Shown here: piece by piece, positions 12,101 through 24,400 of the stretch
How positions within the stretch are numbered: position 1 is the first letter of the stretch
Layout: each line of letters begins with the position of its first letter
Assembly: GCA_025617375.2 (NCBI GenBank)
Contig: JAMYGW020000004.1
Location: 1,612,001 to 1,676,000 of the forward strand
Reading direction: 5' to 3'
DNA from: Acarospora socialis
Taxonomy: Eukaryota > Ascomycota > Lecanoromycetes > Acarosporales > Acarosporaceae
Length of the DNA stretch: 64,000 bases
Made by a program: the position numbers and the translations under genes
Notes under the pieces: generated by a model
Database searches by the model: none
The model's input: the letters and a program-made list of their open reading frames with translations, nothing else
Told to the model about the DNA's origin: nothing

Positions 12101-13481
12101 CCACATAATGATTTGTCTAACCCACACCTCTAAAACCACTCATAGTCATGCATTTAAATCATATTTAAATCATGAATTCTATAGAGTCATCACTTTCTTG
12201 TAAGAAAGTCAGAAACAAATGAACAATCTTTACATACTTCTGTATTTGACATCTTAAGTGAAAAGACTACTTGTTTTGATGAATTTTGAACAAATTTTGA
12301 CAGATTTATGACATTGAAATTTCTCATTCAGCTGTGCATCACATATGTAACATCAAGGTATATCTTTTTTAGAACTATTTTATACTGTATTAACATATAA
12401 AAGTGTATCAGACACAATCAAATCAAGCAAACTGATTGATCAAGAAAGATTAGTAATTGCACTGCTCACTATCTAGTCTGTATCTGTTGCATCAGCTGAT
12501 ATGACAGATGAAAGATCTATAAGTAGTTAGCTAAATTTATTGTGCTGAATGTCTCAGTCACTATGGTATGTTGAGTACTCAAACAAATTGAATATTGATG
12601 ATGCATTGTCTGTTCTCACTCATTTATCACTGAAAAACAGACTGCAGTTAGACAGAAATGAGCACTAAATCATTAAGATTGAACTTTGAATAACTGAACT
12701 CATGTGATTTGAACTGATAAGTATTTCTTTGAGACTGAGCAGCAAGATTGCATCTGAATCATCAGATCTAGCACTGAAAAGTACTGTTCTATCTGCATAA
12801 AGTGCAATTATTGTTCTGAATGCTGCACTTTCATGGTATGAGATGCAATTAACTGAGAATATAAGTCTAAACTTGTCTTTTTGCAGAAGAATGATTCTAA
12901 GAACAAAAGTAAGAGATTATTTTCTGAAGTTTACTATGTAAAGTGTACTGATTTACTCAGAAATCAATTTGAAAGCTTATATCAAGCAAGTTCTTGAAGA
13001 TGTTGCAGTGTCATTTCTGCAAGATCTTGAGAAAGAAATTGAACACACTGTCTTCATGAAGAATGATGTCAAGATTCATCAGAAATTTGCAAAGTCTGTA
13101 AGAGCAAGATATGAAATTAAAGAATCTGATAAGAACTGATCATCATCATTTTCAGATTTGAATTCAATTGAGAAGATATAAAGATGAATAAAGACTAGAA
13201 TTACTGAAATAAAGTTCTTTTCAGCAACTAAAAAAAAACTCATGTGTGTGGTGCAGAAACTATGAAATGAGATGAATTCTATGATGTTTCTTTCTAATAT
13301 TGAGAAGATGTTGAAGAAGTTATGAGAGATAATTAAGTGACATGAATTTGCTACTAAATACTAGAAGTTTCTGCCTGTGTTGTAGATTTGTGTAGCTAGC
13401 TAGGCAGCTAGTTTGAATTGACTTAGAAATTTTCAAAATTTTTCCAAATTCATGTGTGCAATGACTTATGACACATACTCT
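12033..13481 (+). mobile_element. MAR1: Tc1/mariner DNA transposon
   Basis: A 1449-bp DNA transposon with long terminal inverted repeats (12033-12100 and 13414-13481) and a duplicated TA on each side, which is the hallmark of the Tc1/mariner superfamily. It encodes one transposase on the plus strand. It is inserted in GYB1 between RNase H and integrase. It is notable for base composition: about a dozen GG or CC dinucleotides survive within it (for example 12069-12071, 12121-12123, 12357, 12565, 12835, 13250, 13374, 13403, 13444), against roughly ten in the remaining 62.5 kb. It must have arrived late or has been exposed less to the mutation process. It is still inactive because the transposase frame is broken. 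Confidence 0.95.
12240..13390 (+). pseudogene. Tc1/mariner DD34E transposase, broken
   Basis: The transposase would bind the inverted repeats and cut and rejoin the element DNA. Near 12305-12360 the frame EISHSAVHHICNIK looks like the second helix-turn-helix of Tc1-type DNA-binding domains. The C-terminal catalytic part is plain: HTVFMKNDVKIHQKFAKSVR at 13044-13103 holds the second aspartate (codon 13065-13067), and SDLNSIEKI follows with the glutamate at 13170-13172. That leaves 34 residues between them, the DD34E spacing of Tc1 transposases. The frame is open from about 12960 to 13136 and then has several TGA stops where the family has tryptophan (for example 13137-13139 and 13182-13184), fitting G-to-A change in TGG. 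Further frame loss in the N-terminal half makes the exact start unclear. Confidence 0.85.
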
Positions 13482-13483
13482 TA
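13414..13483 (-). repeat. MAR1 right terminal inverted repeat (with TA)
   Basis: Reverse complement of 12031-12100 with three mismatches. The last two bases, TA (13482-13483), are the right copy of the target duplication. AGCT-rich sequence (TAGCTAGCTAGGCAGCTAG) lies just inside it. Confidence 0.95.
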
Positions 13484-13799
13484 CAAGCATTTAAATATCT
13501 ACAGCACTTCTGACTAAATATTCAATACAAGCTCAGTAAAATTAATGTTGTTCTCAATATTTTATCTTGATTAATCAGTTAGAAATACTAGTTAGAATCA
13601 GATAAATTCAGTTTAAATGTCTTGTATATATTTATTACATCTATTTATATGAAGAGTCTCATCAAAATGTCATCTGAATTTTGTCAACATATTTTTCATA
13701 GCTATGTCACAAAATTATGATGACAACAAATTGTTAAAATAATTGAACAAAACAATGCTCTTGATTTGAACAAAGAGTCTAGTACAAATGTGACTATGT

Positions 13800-14900
13800 T
13801 ACTTTATATATGTATACAAAGTTTTCTGTATTACAAAGATATTGAGAAAGAATACTGATTGTGCATTTTTACATATCTATATGAAGAAGTTTTCATTTTA
13901 ACTCATAACTTTATGAGTTATTCAGAATATGCATGAATTCATGAGTGTCTTATTGATAGTTTATATCTTTTAGATTTGTTCAAGTATTTTTACAAGTATA
14001 TACATTACTGTTTTCAGTGTCAACTGATGCAAACATTACAGCATCATTCTTATGAATTCATACAATTCATTCTCATGTCTTCACAACTGTTTCACATTAT
14101 AATTGTCAACTTTATTCTTGCACTGCTGATCTTCATCTCAGATGAATTTGATATTATTTTCTTTGTCATGAATAAGTTCAGTAAAATGATTATCTTTATA
14201 TTTAAACATAAAATCATGACAGCTGAGAACTGAGCAATACAATTAATGAATTAACTCATCTTACTGAATTGAAGTTTATCACAAATCATTCTCTTTAATC
14301 AAGATTATAAATTCATGACTGCTCTGTGAAAAGAACTTTTCAGATAACTTTATGTTGACTTGATGTTTTCAATAATTTATCATTCACAAACTAACAGTAA
14401 TTTTAAAACTACTAATCAGATTGCAGAAGTTGTTTTATGTCACTGACTAATTACTTTGAAATAGTCACAAGATTAATTAACAGTTTTGTTACATCTACAA
14501 ACTGTATTGAATAACTTTATTAAATACAGCTCAATGAATCTTAGTTTGAATCAGATTTTATCTGACTTTTGAACATGTGAGATTCTCAATCTAATATGAG
14601 TTAATGAATATGATGTTGTTGAAACTTCTGTTAATATTGTTAAGTGAAATATTTTGTGAAAAATGTCAAACTTACTATTTTAAATCAATATAAGTTAATT
14701 TATATTGATGTAAAAGATGCAATTGTCTTTGCTGTCATGTATATGAAGCACTATTATGACAAATCACATCAGTTTCTTGTCTTCAATGAGAGTAATATGA
14801 TTAATCTACAATTACACTGTGATTACATCTTACTCAATATTCAAAACAAGAAGTTAAATCAGCAATTTGTTGATTCTTTATGTGTCATCAAATGAATAGA
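13800..14900 (+). pseudogene. GYB1 integrase remnant
   Basis: The open piece 13976-14233 reads as the integrase zinc-binding domain end and core: CFQCQLMQTLQHHSYEF resembles the CxxC of the HHCC domain, and FHIIIVNFILALLIFI followed by FFVMNKFSKMIIFI resembles the region of the first catalytic aspartate. The second open piece 14644-14895 matches the integrase C-terminal part of fungal Gypsy elements (ARDAxxFAxxxMKHYYDKSHQ-like, then NLQLHCDYIL). Gypsy order is confirmed because integrase follows RNase H. Confidence 0.82.
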
Positions 14901-14979
14901 TCAATTGACATATTGACTCAATTTACTCAACACATGAAAGATTCATGATATTGTATTGATTGCTCATCTTAAATCAGTT

Positions 14980-15240
14980 TCACAAATTAAAGATAACTCT
15001 TATTAACACTTTTAATTCAATCATTTTGATGTCATTATTACTGCATTTGACACTGCATCAAAATGAAAACTTGAACACTTATTAAGAAAATGAATGTATT
15101 AAAAGAAATGTAAATTTATCACAAAATATTTAACACAATGAGTAAAATACAAATCTAAGTTTAACAGTTGAATCAATGTTAAGAATCTTGACAATGCAAG
15201 AAAGTTAATAAAAGAGTTTGAATGAAAAAATAAGATGAAT
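14980..15240 (+). pseudogene. GYB1 chromodomain-like tail
   Basis: Downstream of integrase the plus strand has a frame with an acidic start, LEHLLRK, then a basic segment and QWVKYKSKFNSWINVKNL-like texture before the 3' LTR. That resembles the C-terminal half of a chromodomain (VKWxGYxxxxxTWEpxxnL). The match is weaker than in the A family. Confidence 0.5.
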
Positions 15241-15318
15241 ATGAAAATAATATTGCTGTAAAACTGATCTATGCTGATATAATAATGAAATACTGTTTTA
15301 TTTGCTTTATTGACAGAC

Positions 15319-15523
15319 TGTTATAACTAGAGATTGTTGACAAAGTTACTGACAAAATTGTTCATGATGTTACTGACTAAATTGCTGACAACATGTGATT
15401 CACTCATTTTTATAGATGTGTGACTCATCTTGCTTATGAATTTATCTTTTATGTATATAACTAGTTAATTTTTATAGCTTAGAAAATATCATTCTTTATT
15501 CACTTCACACAATACTTATAGTA
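15319..15523 (+). repeat. GYB1 3' LTR
   Basis: A 205-bp LTR, TGTTATAACTAG to TTATAGTA, paired with 7033-7236. Differences between the two are nearly all C/T or G/A, consistent with mutation after insertion. The duplication ATTAA follows at 15524-15528. Confidence 0.93.
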
Positions 15524-15528
15524 ATTAA

Positions 15529-16378
15529 CTTGTTTATTCTTACAAAATAAGATCTTCAGTCTTACAGTACTTTCACTATTGCAAGAAGTTACTTGTTGTA
15601 AATCTTATATTTTTTCTTGAAGTCTGATAATTTTCTAAATTAATACACTATGAGTTTTCATTACTTTTCTTCAATCTGATATAAACATGTGTTTATTGTA
15701 AAATTTGAAGTTTCAGTTTTCAGTATCTTCTTATATACTGAATTAAGTATTCTCAAATGTGCTGTTTCATTAAGATTTCTTTTTAATATGTGAAATGCAT
15801 TTTTTTAATTTCTTTCTCAATGTCATTCTTTACTCTTATATGTCAAACACATCAGTGATTCTGTGATCTTTGTATAGTTTGATATGAACTTTTAATAGTA
15901 GTTAATCAATTCTAAAAAAACTTATACTTTCTTAATTCATTTTAATGTTGATCAGTTTCTGACTGCTTTTATTTTCTTTAAATTTTTCTTAATTTGTTCA
16001 GATCAAATCACATAGTTTAAAAATTTAATTTTCTTGATCTCAATCTGCTCTTTAACTTTTTTATTTACAGAGCTTTTTCATTGAACTTTATCAATATCTT
16101 GTGTACATGTTTGTGATACTTCTCAAAATTCTCTAAATATATCAGAATGTCATTAAAATATATAATTATAAAATTATCAAAATATTCTCTTAACATATCA
16201 TTGATCAATCTCTAAAAGATAACTGAAGTGTTTTTTAACTTAAACAACATAACTATATACTTATAATATTCATATCTTGTTCAGAATGCTGTTTTTTACT
16301 TTTTTTCTTCTTTTATTTTCACTCAGTAATAGATCTTCTCAAAATTTAAGCTCATGAATTACTTAATCTTGTTTAATT
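15529..16378 (-). pseudogene. GYA1 RNase H and reverse transcriptase remnant
   Basis: Minus-strand sequence matching 44677-45527 of GYA5. It spans RNase H and the C-terminal part of the reverse transcriptase. It is cut on the left by GYB1 and on the right by COP2. Confidence 0.78.
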
Positions 16379-16383
16379 AATTC
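16379..16383. repeat. COP2 target-site duplication, left copy (AATTC)
   Basis: AATTC before the TG of the left LTR is repeated at 27874-27878 right after the other LTR. Confidence 0.88.
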
Positions 16384-16593
16384 TGTAAAGAGATAAAAAA
16401 ATACTTATGCTATACTGCTGATTAACTGTTTATCTAGTGAAATGTACATAATTGATTTAAACATAATTGACATAAATTGTAAAGATTGTTCATTCACATA
16501 CTCTGTTACACAGACTATATGAATAATGAGTAATTTTTAATGTTAATCTCAACTAAAACTATAAAAGCAGCTAGAACATCACACTTCTTAACA
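16384..16593 (-). repeat. COP2 3' LTR
   Basis: A 210-bp LTR of the short Copia subtype, from TGTAAAGAGATA to CTTCTTAACA. Paired with 27666-27873. Confidence 0.9.
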
Positions 16594-16999
16594 CTTTTAC
16601 TTGATGACACTGCATTTATTGATTCTCACTAACAGCAAATATTAGTTGTTCAATAAAGTGCTTAAAGATTCATTTAAATAAGAACTTAATTAATTCATCA
16701 ATTATCATGTCTTAACTGAACACAAAGTTCACATCAATCTGATTTTGTTTGTGCAGATTACAGATATAATGATAAATAATATTAATGTGTTTTGATTACT
16801 TATGCACATATACATTTTTAATTAAAGTCAAAACAATCTGATTGTCTTTCTTGAGCTGAAAAGATAAGACTGCTTGATGAGTTTTATTCTTTTTAATGTT
16901 TATATGATATGAATTATCTTCAAAATACTTATTCATATTTATGTCTTGCAACATCTGTGTAAGTCATACTTCAGTCTTTGCACATATTGATATAATTAT

Positions 17000-18600
17000 G
17001 TATTCAGTTTTTGTGATTGAGATGATAACAAACTTTTGTCTTTAACTTACTTATAACACTAATTTATCTTCAAGCATGTACATATATCTCAAAATTAACT
17101 TTCAATCTTACTTGTCTGATACATAATCAGAGTTAAAGTATTCAAGTATGATTTGACTTTTACTGAGTTGATATACAATGTCAAAATTAATAATTGATTT
17201 CACATATCACAGTAATTTTTTAAATACATATTCATGATACTTTGCAGAATCACTAAAATACTGACTCAGTCAGTTTAAAACAAAAATGATGTTTAATTGA
17301 GTGTAAATCACTGTGTACATCAAACTTTTAATTACATATTAATACTGTCTTTAATCTATTCTTTAATCAGCTGAGTTAGTGAGACAAAAAGCATCATATT
17401 TATTGAGTGAGATTGTTGTAATCTTGTGCTTATTAAATTACATATGAAAATTTCTTAACATCTTATTTATATAATGAGTTTAATTCAGATGTAGAATTCT
17501 TCTCTTGTGATTGTGTATAACTTGTATGTTAAGAATTTTTTGTGTCTTTTTTTAAATTCTTAACTTTGAATATCTTCACAAGAACTTTCTTGAATCAAAG
17601 AATATATATTAAATTTGTTGAGACTACAATTATATTATTTACATAGAGAAGCAACATAATTCTTTTGACACTGTGAATGAAAAAACATAAATTAATATTG
17701 CTTTAATAAAAGTTTCATTTGTACAGATCAGTGATGCATCATTTATATTAATTTTGTGTAATTTACTTCAGATCATAGAAACTACACTATATACACAGTA
17801 CACAGTTAGATGCAACTTAAACTTCAGAAAAAATTATTATATAGATGATTTTTTTAAGAAAGAATTTCATGAAAATGTTGTTAATATTTACTTGATGATA
17901 TTTAAGATTCTTAAGAACAATGATGACAAGAAAAACTCAAAAAGTGTTGAATTTGACTATAAATAAAAAGATGTTCTTATAATCAATATTATACATCTGT
18001 GAAAAATCTCTCATTATAATTCTTATTTTAAATTTATTCAGAGATTCATCAGTATTTAGTTTAAATTTGAATACTCATTTACTGATTACTATATTTATAT
18101 TTTTTGATAATACAATTTCTTTTTATGTTCTGTTGACTGTCAAAGCTGTTAATTTTGCATAAATAGCATTTTTTCACATCTTTTCTCAAACTGAGTTTCT
18201 CACTGCTTCAGCATAGATAACAGATGTGAAAATGTTAAATTTAATGTTTTTAATGTCTTTTTCATCATTTATAATGAATATTATGAATATTAGTATAATT
18301 CATGATATCTTAATTATAAATTTATTAAAGTCTTCATCATCATCATTTTGTTTTCTCTTTAAAATCTTGATACACAAGAATGTCTTAACTTTCTCAGTTA
18401 AAATATTCAGTACTTTGCTGATAAAGACTTCAATATGTAAAAACTGCTTAATTTCACTCTATTTATTTGTCTGTGATCTGTTTAAATTAACTGTAATTAA
18501 TTTATTTATTATATGAATATCTGATGAAAATGTGTCAAAATTGTTTACAGTTAACTTGAACTCTTTTTTGTTATTTAAACTTATAAATTTAAATTTATAA
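17000..18600 (-). pseudogene. COP2 reverse transcriptase remnant
   Basis: The minus strand near 17619-17646 reads LLYVNNIIVV, the counterpart of the Copia YVDD catalytic box. The following sequence to about 17000 matches the C-terminal part seen more clearly in COP3 at 48699-48914. The segment 18385-18538 is identical to 59865-60018 in COP4, although flanking sequence differs at many positions. Confidence 0.75.
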
Positions 18601-20208
18601 ATTTGTTCAGAGACAGTAAATAGAGTTGTAGATGCTGTAGAATTTTGTGATAATTATATTTTTTTATAATTATTTAATTGACTTTTGTTCAGACAAAATG
18701 TTCAGCATTTATTTTTGCAGTTTGAGATCAATATTGTTTTTCTTTTCATTCTCAGCAAACTTCACAGCATAATTCTTAATAATTCACTTAAAATCTGAAG
18801 TTTAAAGCAGATATTGTTTTGTGATTTTTTCTGCATAATTTATGAAAACTTTGATTCATTCTTGATTTATGAACTTATTCTGTCTGTTTTTTGACAACAA
18901 CTTGAGATTAATATAGAAATAATACTTGTATTCTCAGATATAATGTAATTAATAAATAACTGCACACTAATGAAGATCTTCTTCAGAATTATTTATCTAT
19001 TGTTGATTAAGAGATTAGTTGCTGTTTAATTGTGAAGATAAATGTTTATTTACACTATTTTTATTTAAAACTTTATTGAAAGTTCTGTTTTCTTGATCAT
19101 GATGTGCACTGAATTTTCAGTAATATAAATAACTTTTTCAACAACATTATTCTGAATGAACATGTAAAACATAATGTACTATAATGTAATGTCAAAAAAC
19201 TTGTATCAGTCATCTAAAATTGATCTTAACTTTGTGACATTGTCACTTCATACAATAAGTACTTTTGCATCAGTTTGAAGTTCAATCTTTAATTATTACT
19301 TTTGTATTTTCTATAAAACATTATTGCATCACTTTAGTGATATTATTTATATCTTTTGAAAATAGTTGTTCACAATCTTCAGAAAGTACTGATATTCAGT
19401 AAATGATAAAAATAAAAGATTACATATATTAATGAAAATTAAAGCAAGAATGTTGATCTTTTTTTTACTCATATTGTGTTTTCACTGATTAACAAACTTA
19501 ATGAGAATATAGATTTCACAGACATTCTTTTTGTTCTTAACAATGAAAATTGACTTTTTCAGAGTTGTGATCTTATGAAAATCACAAAGCTTTATGTTAT
19601 TAAAATAAGCAAATCATCAATATTACAGTCTATAGATTTTAGTTCTCTTATCTGCATTATTAATTTAATTATAATTAATATGAGCTTGATTCTGTAAGCT
19701 AATATCAATAATATTTAAGATTTTAATTATCACAGAAAACTTACAGATCTGAGTTTGCAAGTTTACATTTTGTACTATAATTGAAAGAGTAATATCTAAA
19801 TAAAATGATGCATGTATAACAGATATTAAGATAAATTTGTTTAGACTCTTTACAATATATTTAACTATATAAACATTATTTTATTCAGATACTTTTATCA
19901 TGATCTTATTATGTTTATTCTGCATATAAAAATTATATTGATTAAAACTTTCATGCAGTTTCATCTTACACATTTGTTTTTTCAACAGAAGATTAACTCT
20001 AAGTTTAAACACATAAAGTATTAAATTTAAATTTACAAAGTTTTCAAATTCATTCTGTATGATTATTACTTCATAGTAATGAAAGTATAAATGTTTCTCT
20101 TCAACTTTGATTCATCAGCATTTTATGTGTACTAGAAGATTACTGAAAAGTTAAAGTTAATTAATTATGTATATGAAGAATTCTGAGTTTACAACTCAAT
20201 CAGAATTG

Positions 20209-20213
20209 AATAT
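20209..20213. repeat. GYA3 target-site duplication, left copy (AATAT)
   Basis: AATAT here and AGTAT at 26353-26357 flank GYA3. The unoccupied site in COP4 at 61688-61692 reads AGTAT, so the left copy changed by one G-to-A. Confidence 0.85.
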
Positions 20214-20532
20214 TGTTATGTTTTAATCTGAGATTTCTTGAGTATTAGAACTAAAAGTTGATACTTGTTGATATAACAATTTATATGATACAATAGACTC
20301 TGAATTTAATTTTTAGATGATAACTGAAGTTGAACATGATTAATTTCATAAAGAATTGATTTTACTATATAAAGATAAATACACTGACATATTTATTATT
20401 TTAGTGTTCTGATGTGTTTTTAGATATATGTGCATGAGAAAATGTTTGATGTTTTATCATTTCATGTCTTAAATCATGTCTTTCTCTATGTATCTTTTGA
20501 TACATTATTTTTTTCAAAGTATAATTATAACA
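20214..20532 (-). repeat. GYA3 3' LTR
   Basis: A 319-bp LTR, TGTTATGTTTTAATCTGAG to ATAATTATAACA, paired with 26034-26352. Confidence 0.92.
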
Positions 20533-20575
20533 TCATTTCTTCTCTTTCAGATATTAATTTTTTAGACTTATTTAA

Positions 20576-20797
20576 GTGAGAGTACACATTTACAATACTT
20601 ATCATCTGTTAACAATGCATTTAAAATTTAAAAATCATTTTTGTTTTACAGATATCATATTTTGTAAAGAAAATTCTACACTTATCTTTTATGATTGCTG
20701 TCTAAATATTAATTTGTCTTGTATAAAAATGTCTTTTGATTTCTCAATATTATTTAATTTCTTAAAGTTTGTGAAGTGTGCTGAGTGTGTGCATTGA
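20576..20797 (+). pseudogene. Cysteine-rich frame antisense to GYA3 3' end
   Basis: An open stretch of 73 residues on the strand opposite to pol, directly inside the 3' LTR. It carries the pieces CCLNINLSC and KCAECVH, that is, two CxxC-type groups. The same region in GYA4 (40650-40877) and GYA5 (42720-42905) also reads as a cysteine-bearing frame in the same place and orientation. Small cysteine-cluster proteins followed by a helical tail are commonly annotated as hypothetical proteins near fungal transposons, from my memory of such annotations. Its role is unknown. Fossil. Confidence 0.5.
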
Positions 20798-21167
20798 AAT
20801 TATTTTTGTATTGATTTTTTTCTTAAGTTTCTTGAGTTTGTCTACTTAAAAACTGAAAATGAGTTCTTTCAAATTCTTAATGAACAACTTTTTACATTTT
20901 TAACAAAAATTACTCAGTTATAAAAAATCTTAAAACAGTCTGAAGTTCAAATAAACACAAAAGTAATGTATTTCACTTAAGAGTTTACTGATAATAATGA
21001 TGAAACAAAAAATAAAAATTTTCAATTATTATTATAACTGATCAATGCAATATCTTTATTTTTTTAATTTAACATTGATTTCTTTTCTCAAAATGTCAAA
21101 ATATTTTCACACAGTTCTTAAAATTTTCTCTGAGTTTTTAAATATTTTCTGAAATATCATAATTTTT

Positions 21168-21497
21168 TCATTTTATAAAATAGTAAACTTTCTTACTAAT
21201 CATTTTCTTTTCTAAAATGTTCTCAATTTCATATTCTTTATTAAATTCAATAGATGTTTCATTGATCTGAAGTAATATGAATTGATTGCAGCACTGTAAT
21301 ATGAATATATAAAATATCAAATGTATTTTCATTTTTCTGAGTAAATTTAACTCATAATTTAACTCTTTAATATTTTTCTTGATCTTGAAAGATTCAATAT
21401 TCTTATTTTTCAGCTTTTTACTTCTTTTTTTAATGTGAATATTATTTATTTTTAAGTATATTTTTTTTTCAATCTCAAATAATTTCATTATTATCAT
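21168..21497 (-). pseudogene. GYA3 integrase C-terminus and chromodomain remnant
   Basis: An open piece of 109 residues. It starts with KIYLKINNIHIKKRSKKLKN, matching the region VxLxxxNLxxKRPSKKLxxK that precedes the GPY/F motif, continues with LNYELNLLRKMKIHLIFYI (the YRLELPxxxxIHPVFHV block) and ends with EYEIENILEKKMISKKVYYF, which is the start of a chromodomain (YxVExILxxR...YLVKW). This identifies the A family as chromoviruses, Gypsy elements whose integrase carries a chromodomain thought to guide insertion into heterochromatin. Fossil. Confidence 0.85.
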
Positions 21498-24400
21498 TTA
21501 TCTCATCTGCTGTTCAATTCATTCTGTAAGATCTCAGTGCAGTTTTTTTATTTGTGCAATATTTAAAATTATTTTTTAACTCTATGATTTATGTATCTGT
21601 AAATCTCATTATATCTTTAAATTATAATTATAATTTATATAGAAAGATATTTCTTTTGTGATTTTTGTTCTTTGTGTTGTTATATATAAATTGTGCTGTA
21701 AATAACAGTTATATTTAGTCATTTTAATTTTTGTTGACATAGTGTCTTCAATATATTTTTACTGTTTAATTTATTCATTTACTCTGCTTATCTGTCTGTA
21801 AATAATATATTGTTAATATTTTGTGTTTTATTTTGAACACTGCTGTGAATATTTCTCAAAATTTGCTCATAAACAGTTTATTTCTGTTAATAATAAATTT
21901 CTTTGATAATTTATGATTATTAATTAATTTTTGCAATATAATGTATATTAATACTGATGCTGTTGCAGTTTCTTTGAATAAAATGAACATTATGTATTTG
22001 ATTAATTTGTTTATTATGATTAATATATTATTAAATTTTATCTCTCATATTAAATTCTTTGATGATAATAACTTTATAATGAAGTTTATAATAACTGACT
22101 TTCATGATGTATCTGATGCATTTAATTATGTTATTTCATTGTATTGTTTATTTTTTTGAATTTTATTTCTTTAACATGAATTGCACACAGCAATTATTCT
22201 GATAACTTAATTTCTAAAATTATTAATGTTGTGTCTTTTCTGCATGAGATCTTTTATGTATTTTACTTTTAGATATTTATTAATTTTATTGTAATAACAT
22301 ATTTTACTGAGTTTTTTATCTGTTAAAAGAGCTTACTTTATTTTGTATATTGCTGCTAAATTTTTCATGAGAATTTTTTTGTTATTTTTGTTTAAAATTT
22401 CAGTGTATATCTTCTGTACATCTTTATAATCAAATTATTTATTTAAAATGTTTATTTTATCATTTTCTTTAATTTTTTTGTAATGAATCTGAAATTCATA
22501 ATTTAACAACTGTTCTGTTTAACAAATTTGTCATTAATTAAAATATTTTATTGTTGCAAAGTTTCTCAGATTCTTGTGATTTGTATAGATTTAAATTGAT
22601 TTATTTGTTTTTACAAAATGAAATCTTTAATTTTACAGTACTTTCACTATTAAAAGAAGTTTCTTATCATGAATCTTATATCTTTTCTTGAGTTCTGATA
22701 GTTTTTTAAATCAATAGATTATAAATTTGTGTTGTTCATTTTTGATTTAATATAAACATACTTTTATTGTAAAATTTGAAGTATCAGTCTTCAGTATCTT
22801 TTCACATGCTGAATTGAGTATTTTTAAATGCATTATTTCATTAAAACTTTTCTTTAATATGTGAAATGCATTTTCTTAATCTTTCTTTCAATGTCATTTT
22901 TTACTTTTATGTATTAAATATATCAGTGATTTCACAATCTTTGCATACTGTAATACAAACTTTCAATAATAATTTCTTAATTTTAGAAATATCTGTACTT
23001 TCTTGATTTATTTTGATATTGATTAGTTTTGACTGTTTTTATTTTCTTTAAATTCTTTTTAATTTATTCAGATCAAATTACATAGTTTAAAAACTTAATT
23101 TTCTTAATTTTAAATCTACTTTTTGATTTTTTCATGTACAGAACTTTCTCATTAAGCTTGTTAGTATTTTGTGTATATATTCTCAATATTTTTTAAGATT
23201 GTCTGAGTATATCAGAATATTGTTAAAATATATGATCACAAAATTGTTGAGATATTCTCTTAATATATTATTAATTAATCTCTGAAAAATGACAAAAACA
23301 TTTTTTAACTTAAACAGCATAACTGTATACTCATAATATTCATATCTTGTTTAAAATGTTATTTTTCATTTTTCATCTTCTTTTATTCTGACTCAGTAGT
23401 AAATCTCTTTAAGATTTAAGTTGATAAATTACTTAATTTTGTTTAATTGATCTTGCAACTCTTTTATCAATGATAAGAAATAATTATCTTAATGAGTTAT
23501 CTTGTTGAGTTGTCTATAATTAATACACAATTACTTTTTGTCATTCTTCTTTGTTACAAACAGAATTGAATATTCTGTCAATGATTTTAATGATTTTATG
23601 AATTTTTTTTTGAAATTCTCATCAAGATAAGTTCTTACTTTCTTGAGTTGATCTTTGCTCATTGAGTATAATGATATTTACTTAAATTGTTTTTCATTTA
23701 ATAACAGTATTTTGTAATCTCATAACTTATACTCTGATAAACTCATCTTTGATTATTTCAGAATTTTATATGCATCTTTAACTGCACATAGTTTTTTTAT
23801 AACTCAGTCAATTTTAGAATTCTCTTTGTGCAATTAAAACATTTTTAACATTGCATCATATTTAATTGACTCTGTAACATCAAATGTTATTTTTTGTAAA
23901 TTTTTAAGAATCAAGACTTTCACATAAATTTTCTCTTCATTTCTCTTTATAATATCATTTATTATTCATATGTTAAATGAACAACATACTTATCATGTCT
24001 CTAATTTCAACATATTGATTATTCTGCAGTTTAAAATATCACTATTTACTTTGAAATTTATTAATATGTTGATTTGATGTTCATTAATCTCAATTTTAAT
24101 TCATATTCAATACTCATTGTTCTTTCTTTGAGATGTCACTAGCTTTTTATTCTCTAGTTTTGTCAAGAAAACTTTTCATTATTTAATTCATTCTCAATAT
24201 TAATTTATCTTTAAAGTTCTTGAAATCATCTGAACTTTTTTTCAATCATAAAATTCAAATACTTTAGACTATACTGCTCAATGTGTCTTTTTGAATGTAT
24301 TTAAAATTCATATTGATTATATTTTATCTGCAACTAACTCTGAAAAAACTTTTATTCTTTGTAGAAATTTAAATAATATATATTCTTCACTGAAAATTCA

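Larger units (their letters stand above)
7033..15523 (+). mobile_element. GYB1: complete B-family Gypsy retrotransposon with nested mariner
   Basis: A full-length but broken Gypsy element on the plus strand, 8491 bp as found and about 7 kb without the mariner transposon inside it. LTRs lie at 7033-7236 and 15319-15523, flanked by ATTAA. Order of parts: leader and gag (about 7240-9240), a C2H2-like finger (about 9400-9480), retropepsin-like region (about 9810-10010), reverse transcriptase (about 10720-11300), RNase H (about 11560-12030), the mariner insertion, integrase (about 13800-14900) and a divergent chromodomain-like tail (about 14980-15240). This order is that of Gypsy. It is inserted in the integrase/RNase H region of GYA1. 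The two LTRs differ mostly by transitions, as expected of a mutated copy. Confidence 0.92.

Noticed and set aside
12033-13481. Non-autonomous inverted-repeat element
   Set aside because: It contains a recognisable DD34E transposase domain.
17754-17966. Frames at 17754-17966, 18226-18516, 59201-59482, 59706-59996 and 2600-2944
   Set aside because: All lie opposite the Copia reverse transcriptase; they are shared because the elements are related.
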